From NCBI GenBank assembly GCA_029204225.1, contig CM055100.1, forward strand, positions 3,697,089 to 3,761,088: a stretch of DNA of 64,000 nucleotides. Direction: 5' to 3'. Shown piece after piece: positions 57,240 through 64,000 of this stretch (the stretch's first letter is position 1; the number at the start of each line of letters is the position of its first letter). The notes under the pieces were generated by a model. It searched no databases. It was not told the origin of the DNA and was given only the letters and a program-made list of their open reading frames with translations. The position numbers and the translations under genes are program-made. This DNA comes from Diphasiastrum complanatum. Its lineage: Eukaryota; Streptophyta; Lycopodiopsida; Lycopodiales; Lycopodiaceae.

Positions 57240-59180
57240 GAATCAAAGACATACATAGTAAATGATTTCATGCATTGATTCTTTCTTCCTTTCGGACTGA
57301 TTGTCAAAATAAGCTCATAGGTGTTACATATTATAGTTAGCTTCATGAGCACACGGTTTCTCCCGCTATTGTCTTGTGCTCACATCATTATCTGACTTGT
57401 ATTTCTATACATTCAATCAAAATAAATCACTGTCTTTTTTTTTGCATTCAGATTTCACCAATATTGCATGCTTCTACTTTCTATTTAACTCTCTTATTGT
57501 TTAGTCTGATTGTCTGCTCTTCCGCTTCCACAAACAACCGCGTAATAGTAACTTTTGTTTTGTGTTCACCTACTGTTGTAGTAGCCACGCACTGAGGGAA
57601 CCAGTTGACCATCGCTTCGCGTGGTAGTAAGATCGTCCCGCCGATCCGATTGTTTGACTTTTTTTCATCCACCATGGATTTTTTCTAGATGCAACTTTTG
57701 GTTAGATCCAGTTGGAGTCTAGTTGCAATACAGGTGGACAGATTCTTGGGGAGCTATCAATGGGTAATGGATACTTGGTGATCAGATGGTACAGGGTACA
57801 TGGTTCTGTTGGAGGTATCCTACCTTATATGATATGGATCGTGGGTGAGTTGATCATCATGATGGTTGGATCTAGTTTGCATTTTATTTGGTTTGGTTGA
57901 TACGATGGATACAATGGTGAGACGTGATCCTTGATGGGAGGCCTATATACTGTTCAAATCAGAGTTGGCAACGTCAAGCATGGGAAGTTAAGCCTACATG
58001 GGATGTAGGAGAGGCAAATCATCATCGATATCTCTGAGAGATGGGTGAGTTACTCAGGGATAGCCTATGGAGAGGTTTGTGTACATTCATTCATTGAGTC
58101 CTTGGTAGACTCTTATGCTTGGAGCATGGGAAATGGATGAGAATCGGCTTCCATAACTTATTGGATAGTTAGATATGCTTGGACATGAGGGCATCTTGGT
58201 TACAAGTGCGGGCCATGGTTGAGGACCTGATTTGGTGACCAGTGGAGTAGCAGAGGATCTACAGGTGATAGGTATTGGTATGACAGGATACCACAATTTG
58301 TGCAAGCTTGGTCACGTATTTGACGTATTCATGTTGGTTTGCATGAATGTGTGCTTGCATGTTAATTTGTCACTAAGGTCTAGATTTGAGTCAGACTTGT
58401 ATGTGTTTATGCATTTATCGCATGAGAAACAAAGCAGTCATTTGTATGCTCATTGACTGAGATTCTTTTTGCATCATACACTCATCTCCGTCTATGATTT
58501 TGTACAAAGTTTCACCGCCCCTTTTGATGAACAACAGCCCACCTCACCCTAGCTTGGAACTAGCCACTCCCACCCAAGCGACGCATGTCAACACTTGAAG
58601 CCGCTCATGGTCTTTTTTCTCCTACAACTCCAAGATGCCTATCACCAACTCTTCAGGCATCAATCTGAGCCCAACATTTTTTCTCCCCACCTCCTAGTAC
58701 ATTGCTACAATGTAGGTGTAGCACATTATTAGCGAGTCTTGTCAAAGCCAAACATCCACCACCCTTGCATGCTTGAGGAGCTCCCATATGACCATTCTTG
58801 AACACTCAATCTGGCCACTGTTCAATAAACCTTTCACTTTTTAATCTCCAGACTAGCCAAATCGATGGTCAACCCCCTCGACGCAAATAGTTTTTTGGAC
58901 CAATTAGTGGGCACCGACATTTCCAAATCTACCCAGTAGGCTTGTCCTCTCTCCAAAAATGATTTCAGTGTTGTCCTAGGATGACGTGAATGATTTCTCC
59001 TCTATGAATCTGGTCCAGGTGCATCACACTATTTTGCGGAATATTTATCACAAGTGTGTGCCTCCATCACAACTCAACTCCTTTCCCGACCCTGCAACCC
59101 AAGAGGTTATCAACTCTCATTCCTTATTTCAGAATTGCAAGTCAATTGTAAGTTCATCCCTTCAAACAGACCTTAGCCAA
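57240..59180. other. No gene recognised
   Basis: No domain, RNA or repeat partner found. Short ORFs (57712-57900, 58232-58456, 58986-59237) show no coding character I can support. Confidence 0.4.
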
Positions 59181-59184
59181 CGAC

Positions 59185-59345
59185 CGAATAGTCAAAGCCT
59201 TCTCACGCTCACCTCTTGTACTGGGCAACTAATTTGACAATGACAACAGTCATCATGATCTCCCATAGACGGCACAACGACTCCACGCCTTCTCTTTGTA
59301 CACTCATCTACACAAATGTAAATTGTTTATAGTTGATCATTGTAA
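59185..59345 (+). repeat. Dispersed repeat unit, copy 2 of 3
   Basis: See 57060-57230. Directly precedes the truncated copia LTR at 59468. Confidence 0.75.
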
Positions 59346-59467
59346 TTAATTAAGTGTTGGATTATTCTCCTTCTTACTAGTCGACTAATCGGTCTTAGTC
59401 TTCATCCATTGTTTATCCAGTTCTACAGATTTTCCCGTGTCTTTTCACAGTCTGCAAAATTACAAGT

Positions 59468-59969
59468 GTTTTTAAATAGCCTCCATAAATACATGGAGTT
59501 TGACAACAGTGTCGCATTTTTTGCCTGTCAAGAATCTTGTGTAAAAATGCAGTGTTGCCTTTTTCGCATTTTTCGCCTGACAGAAATTATGACTAAAAAT
59601 GCAAAGTCACATTTTTCACATTTTTCTAAGTGCCTCAAATGTTAAAAAAATGACTTTGGCAAAGTGTGGGACAACCCTAAATCAGAAATAAGGGCACTAT
59701 CAGGTTTTTCGCAAAAACTTGACACTTGTCTTTTTGCGACACCTTCGCCTGTGACAATTTTAGTTCATTTTTGTAGAGTGACGGTTTAAGTTTATTTATG
59801 CAGACAGACTGTTTATGGCCGATTTTCACTGCCCATCAACAATCAATTTCTGAACTGGATGAATGCCAACGGACACCAGCCAACTGGCAATCGCATTTGA
59901 TAATTGCTTAGTATATATAGCTGTTCATATTCATACAATTTCAAAATCTAAAGTGATGCATCAACATTG
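59468..59969 (+). repeat. Copia family 2 LTR, 3'-truncated copy
   Basis: Near-identical to 12828-13347, including the TATATATAG box (59911-59920). Broken 50 bases after the TATA box, where family 3 copia sequence of the opposite strand begins. Confidence 0.88.
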
Positions 59970-61413
59970 TATTAGCTTACCAATCTTTGCATTAGATTCA
60001 CCAATCTTATTGATGCTCAAAGGTAACTTTGGAAAGTTGAGACCAATCTCCTTTTCCATTCCATCATTTTTGCTAGCCATAACAAAAGCATCAAGCTTGA
60101 AAAGTCTACCTTGTCTATTACCCCTAGCAACCAAGATTTCTTCCTTTGTAATGAAACAAGCATCACCACCAAACTTTACCTTGTATCCTTTCTCTATCAT
60201 TTGACCAATACTTAACAAATTCTTTGAAAGTGAAGGAATGTAAAGAATACCATCAAGTCTTGCTTTCCTACTAGTACAAAGACAAATAGAAATTGAACCA
60301 ATATCTTCAATCACACACTCACCACCATTGGCCACGTGAATCACTTTCTTGGCTCCATCATAATTACTAAAGAAGTAAAGAACTCCTTGTGACTAGTCAT
60401 GTGTGAACTAGCTCCACTATCAATCCACCATGAATCTTTGTCACCTTCACTTGATATTGGACTTGAAGAACACATCAAAAGAGAATCACAACCACCTAGA
60501 TCCTCATCAATAGTAGTAAAGTTAATTTGCTTGCTACCTTCATCTCTTTGCTTCTTCAAACATTCATTAGCAAAATGCCCTTTGATTCCACAATAAAAGC
60601 ATTTCAACTTAGATTTATTTTTCTTTTTGCCAAAAGAGGAAGTCTCACCTTGATCTTGTCCTTTTGAACACTTGCCTTTGCCTTTGCCGTTGAACATAGT
60701 CTCCTCTTCATATTGAGATGTTGACGTAGATCCACCTCCTCTTGATTGAAGCCTAAACTCCTCTTTCACCAAGATTTCTTAAAAATCCACAATACTTGGC
60801 AAAGACTTTTGAATAGCAAAACTTTGGACAATATTAGCATGATCATCCAACAAGCCATTAAGTATAGCTTGAACAAGTTGTACCTCCTTAATGCTCTCAT
60901 CAATACATGCTAACTCATCAATGCTTTAACCCTCAAAACAAAAGCGTGAGTGCTCTCTTCCTTCTTTTGCAAACGTTTTTTGAAAGATTTTTCTTCTTAG
61001 AGTTAACACTCTAGATCTGGACTTGGATTCATAAAGCTTCTTCAAAGCTTCCCAAGTCTCTTGAGATGAATTGCTCTCCAATCTCCTTGAGTAGCTCATT
61101 GGTAACATTCATCTTGATCATGTGTAGAGCTTTCTTTGCTCTCTTGTCATACCCCACTCGATCTTGAGGTGCTTGATGTCTCTCCTCCACACATGCAACA
61201 ATCTCCATCAACTCATTCATCTCCAATAAGGACTCCATCCTCACCTTCCAAGTAGAATAGTTGATGGAGGTAAGCCTATCATTTCTCTCCAACATAAAGC
61301 CTCCACTTGTAACCATATTGAAGTGACCTAATCTTATTCCTACAGGAAGTTCGACACGTCTGACATATCGGCTCACCCGAAGTGTCCACCGACATATCGG
61401 CTCATCAACTATT
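59970..61413 (-). pseudogene. Copia family 3, copy 2: gag, protease, GAG-pre-integrase
   Basis: Colinear with copy 1 (22130-24781) but without the solo LTR: protease WWIDSGASSHMTSH runs straight on to NGGECVIEDIGSISICLC. Zinc knuckle CFYCGIKGHFANEC is intact. It has the same two gag frameshifts as copy 1, plus a private 4-bp deletion near 60917 and a private stop near 60780 (TTAAAAATCC). Truncated on its downstream side at ~59970. No integrase or RT. Confidence 0.9.
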
Positions 61414-61439
61414 CCAACTTGATTGGTCATATCAGCGAC

Positions 61440-61570
61440 TTGCTCAGACGACTGAATAGTCGAAGCCTCCTCACGCTCACCTTTTGTACTGTGCAACTAA
61501 CTTGACAATGATAATAGCTGCCACAATCTGCAACAAACGGCACAATAGCTCCATGCCTTCTCTTTATACA
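61440..61570 (+). repeat. Dispersed repeat unit, copy 3 of 3
   Basis: See 57060-57230. Lies just outside the gag start of copia family 3, copy 2. Confidence 0.72.
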
Positions 61571-61689
61571 CCCTACATGCCCATGCATGGAATCCATTTA
61601 TCAGATCATGCCAATCTCCCATGCATGTGTACTGGATGTAGGAATCCCCTATCCCACAATAGCGAGGACTCATGCAAAAAGCATATTGA

Positions 61690-61772
61690 ATGCACTCACA
61701 CCTAACCATGAATGCAACACACATGCTAGTACTGCATGCAAGTGGTCACCTGACCACATGGTCCTATTCGAC
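61690..61772 (+). repeat. 83-bp direct repeat with 25006-25088
   Basis: Near-identical partner of the stretch beside copy 1 of copia family 3. Here it is followed by a doubled CCGAGTTAGGTCC. Confidence 0.75.
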
Positions 61773-61845
61773 TATTATCCGAGTTAGGTCCTCCGAGTTA
61801 GGTCCGATCCCAATGTCTAAGGCATCCCCTAACAGTCTAAATCTC

Positions 61846-62375
61846 GTTAGGGCCATGATGTTCTTCCTCTCTTATTCTAGTTCTGTTATCTGAACTTAAA
61901 TTTAGAAAAAACTATGATATCGTAATAAAGTCATAAATATGAATAAAGCAATACATTCAACTTAACTTAATCAAATTCAAATATACATGAAGACTAAGAA
62001 ACCAATATATGAAGAAATATCCAATGAAGGCCATATGTCAAAGACTATTTAAAAGATTCTAAGGAACATAATAAAATGACACTATTCTAATAATCCGATA
62101 AAGCTAAATTACAAATATTCAATATTTACTTGAAGTATTCACAACTCTTTCTACAATTGTGACTATACACGTGTAATCATCTGATTAGTTTATGGTGACA
62201 TATGCCTGAAAATCAATCTCAACAATTTATACACATGTCAACATTCCATTGATTAGACTAGATAATTCTCTAAGATACAAAACGACACGCCTTTTTGCTT
62301 AAGGGGTATGTTGAGCTAAGACAATTTCCTATATGTACTTTATTTCATTCTAATATTGTAGTGTCTTCGATCCAA
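61846..62375 (-). repeat. Right arm of large inverted repeat
   Basis: Reverse complement of 55905-56436 with scattered substitutions. Adjoins LTR B as the other arm adjoins LTR C. Confidence 0.88.
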
Positions 62376-63170
62376 TGTAGTAATAGCCCTCCTGCCTGTC
62401 AACAAGGGTTAGTTCACTGGATAGGCACCTAACTATGCATAGATGCTACTTTTAGTTAGTTCGCTACTTTTCATCTAACTCTATTACCACTAACACTACT
62501 TCCACTAACTCTACTCTCCTAAACTACCTTCATCATGATTGTAGGTGAAAGGAAAAAGAAGATTAGAAGAGATGGAGAGAGGAAAAGAGAGATAGAGGGT
62601 GAGAGTGGAGGTTAGCTCAAATGCTCCTTATGCTTGCTAATGGAGAAACATTAACTAAGACAACCAATCAACATGAAAATAGAAAGCAAGGGAAACATAA
62701 TCAAAAGCATTAGCAAGTAGTGAATAGCAAATGATGATGCTTCTCTCCAAAAAGTGGTAGAGTTTCCTCCTTCTCATTAAGCATGGAAATAGAGTACAAA
62801 TGGTGTCTTTATATAAAATGGGGAAGGCCCTTGCCCCAAAATCCTATTGGCTAATATTTACATTGATCCTATCCATTCATCTTGGACCCAACTTGATCCA
62901 AGGGTCCACAAAAAGTACATTGGAAATCACAAGATTCATGTGAGTCCAAAATTGGACCCAACTCTAAAAAAGTAAATTCTAAGTTTAAAGTTGATTTTGG
63001 GCCTCAAGTTTTATTTTGATTACAAAGGCCCAAGTCTATTTTATTATATTTACAACTTAAGCTTGCGTGCTCTTTGGGCCATGGGCTTATACGTGCAGGA
63101 TGCCATGCCCTCACAACACATTTTATTGGTCGATTTTATTTATTTACAATTCGTCGAGAATACCCCCAAC
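62376..63170 (-). repeat. LTR B (795 bp)
   Basis: Second nearly full copy of LTR A, same strand, with the TATA-like box near 62809-62820 (minus). It differs from A by substitutions and small indels. Unlike A it is not followed by the tRNA-Asp-type primer site, so B and C may be 3' LTRs with shared flank. Confidence 0.85.
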
Positions 63171-63339
63171 CGGACTCACGACGTGAAGTAGTGCCGGTCC
63201 CTCGGCACTCTGCCGGTTCAGTAAAGAGTCTTCTTGGCCCGCCTCCAGTGGATTAGGTAGCCCGTGACGTCTTTCATGAAATTGATGCGGTCCAGTTTGT
63301 TCAAGTCCTTGGGCATGTGAAGGGACTTGTGGACTCATG

Positions 63340-63963
63340 TCAGCTAGTCTTGGTCAACCCACGCTTGGAATCTGCGCGTCCAGAGACTGCCAAGGAATGC
63401 AGCTTGGTAATAGACTCAAGCGACTGGCAGCTGATCTTCGACTTTGTCGAAAGCGAGCATCTTATTAGGATCAAAGAATATGGGGGGAGAAAATTGTCCC
63501 ATTTGATTTCAATCCCCATTAAATGCTCTAAGTCCCGGGCGTAAGTGGCTGCCGGGCGGACTGTTGGATCAGGGCAGTTGAAATATTTATTGGCACATAT
63601 GGTGAGAGCCCTTAGGACATCTACATTCGTATCCCAACAGTGCTTTGATGGAATTCGTGGCCAATTGAAATTTTGAATCGTGAGCTTGTCCATAGGGGTG
63701 CCGCATTCCGCCCATTTGGATTGTCGTGTGCATGGCAAGAAATGCGCGTTCACCCGTAGTTGTTGCGGACTTGTCACATAGGCCTTGATGGCCGCAGGGT
63801 CTCTTTCAAAGAGCTGCTGATGCCACTCTGGTTGTGGGTGGAGGGCGGGTAGTGCTTGCAGCTCGTTGCCCTTTATTGTCTGAGCTGAAAATGATATTTG
63901 CCAGCCGCCTCTTGATGACTCGTGGGGATACTTAGCTAGAAATCTGTTTATTTTCTCCTCCAC
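63340..63963 (-). CDS. Unidentified ORF, 207 codons, possibly TE 3' ORF
   Basis: A long open frame on the minus strand in GC-richer DNA than its surroundings, probably continuing beyond the window upstream. It reads as a soluble protein: MEEKINRFLAKYPHESSRGG, WHQQLFERDPAAIKAYVTSP, HFLPCTRQSKWAECGTPMDK, FNWPRIPSKHCWDTNVDVLR and TYARDLEHLMGIEIKWDNFL. I do not recognise the family. It ends 170 bases before LTR B on the same strand; if B is a 3' LTR, this would be a 3' ORF of that element. Otherwise it is a host gene exon. Confidence 0.5.
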   Translation of the reverse strand: MEEKINRFLAKYPHESSRGGWQISFSAQTIKGNELQALPALHPQPEWHQQLFERDPAAIKAYVTSPQQLRVNAHFLPCTRQSKWAECGTPMDKLTIQNFNWPRIPSKHCWDTNVDVLRALTICANKYFNCPDPTVRPAATYARDLEHLMGIEIKWDNFLPPYSLILIRCSLSTKSKISCQSLESITKLHSLAVSGRADSKRGLTKTS

Positions 63964-64000
63964 GGACTTTGGTCTTCGGAAGGCTCGGCTGGTAGATATG

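Noticed and set aside
55918-62362. CACTACAA at 55918 and TTGTAGTG at ~62362 look like the two ends of a CACTA transposon around 6.4 kb.
   Set aside because: The inverted match continues unbroken past both words into LTR C and LTR B, and the flanks are inverted rather than a direct 3-bp duplication. The words are part of a larger inverted repeat.

Overview
This is a stretch of plant nuclear DNA, TE-rich and low in genes. Evidence for a plant nucleus: spliceosomal introns of up to about 7 kb, Ty1/copia and Ty3/gypsy (chromovirus) LTR elements primed by initiator tRNA-Met (TGGTATCAGAGC-type sites), a CACTA tnp2 transposase, and a chloroplast-type rhodanese gene. Very long introns filled with TE debris, plus a relic resembling N4/N6 DNA methyltransferases, lean towards a fern or another early-diverging land plant. 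That lean is inference.

Layout. 0-3.4 kb: an internally deleted gypsy element (+) whose 3' LTR ends inside an older copia LTR. 3.4-4.8 kb: rest of that copia LTR, its primer site and a gag stub (+). 4.8-7.4 kb: three LTR copies of a short minus-strand element with a GA microsatellite inside the LTR. 7.4-8.6 kb: LTR 'A' of another family with a tRNA-Asp-type primer site. 8.6-10.3 kb: low-complexity GTAAGT-like repeats. 10.6-11.8 kb: broken DNA-methyltransferase-like gene (-). 12.8-15.2 kb: copia LTR, gag and protease (+), cut by a nearly full copia element on the minus strand (15.2-21.06 kb, two LTRs). 21.8-24.8 kb: another copia gag/protease copy (-), split by a 1.2-kb solo LTR with a 5-bp target duplication. 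26.8-46.4 kb: the one convincing host gene, a TrhO/STR8-like rhodanese protein on the minus strand. It can be rebuilt as 8 exons (695 codons), with three hAT-like MITEs, two gypsy LTR remnants and other fragments in its introns. 46.5-50.3 kb: tandem repeats, a tRNA-derived SINE pair, a CT microsatellite and a copia fragment. 51.6-55.8 kb: an unidentified broken coding remnant, a CACTA tnp2 transposase pseudogene (-) and a divergent ORF (+). 55.7-63.2 kb: a mosaic with a large inverted repeat, a truncated second copy of the 12.8-kb copia LTR and of the 22-25-kb copia gag, and LTR 'B'. 63.2-64 kb: an unidentified GC-richer ORF (-).

Only the rhodanese gene looks functional. All transposon genes seen carry stops, frameshifts, deletions or lost catalytic residues, many of them TGG-to-stop or G-to-A changes of the kind left by decay of methylated cytosine. 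The points most worth following up are the reconstructed rhodanese gene (long N-terminal extension with a 60-residue duplication, GC-AG intron), the methyltransferase-like relic, and the MITE family with 8-bp target duplications.
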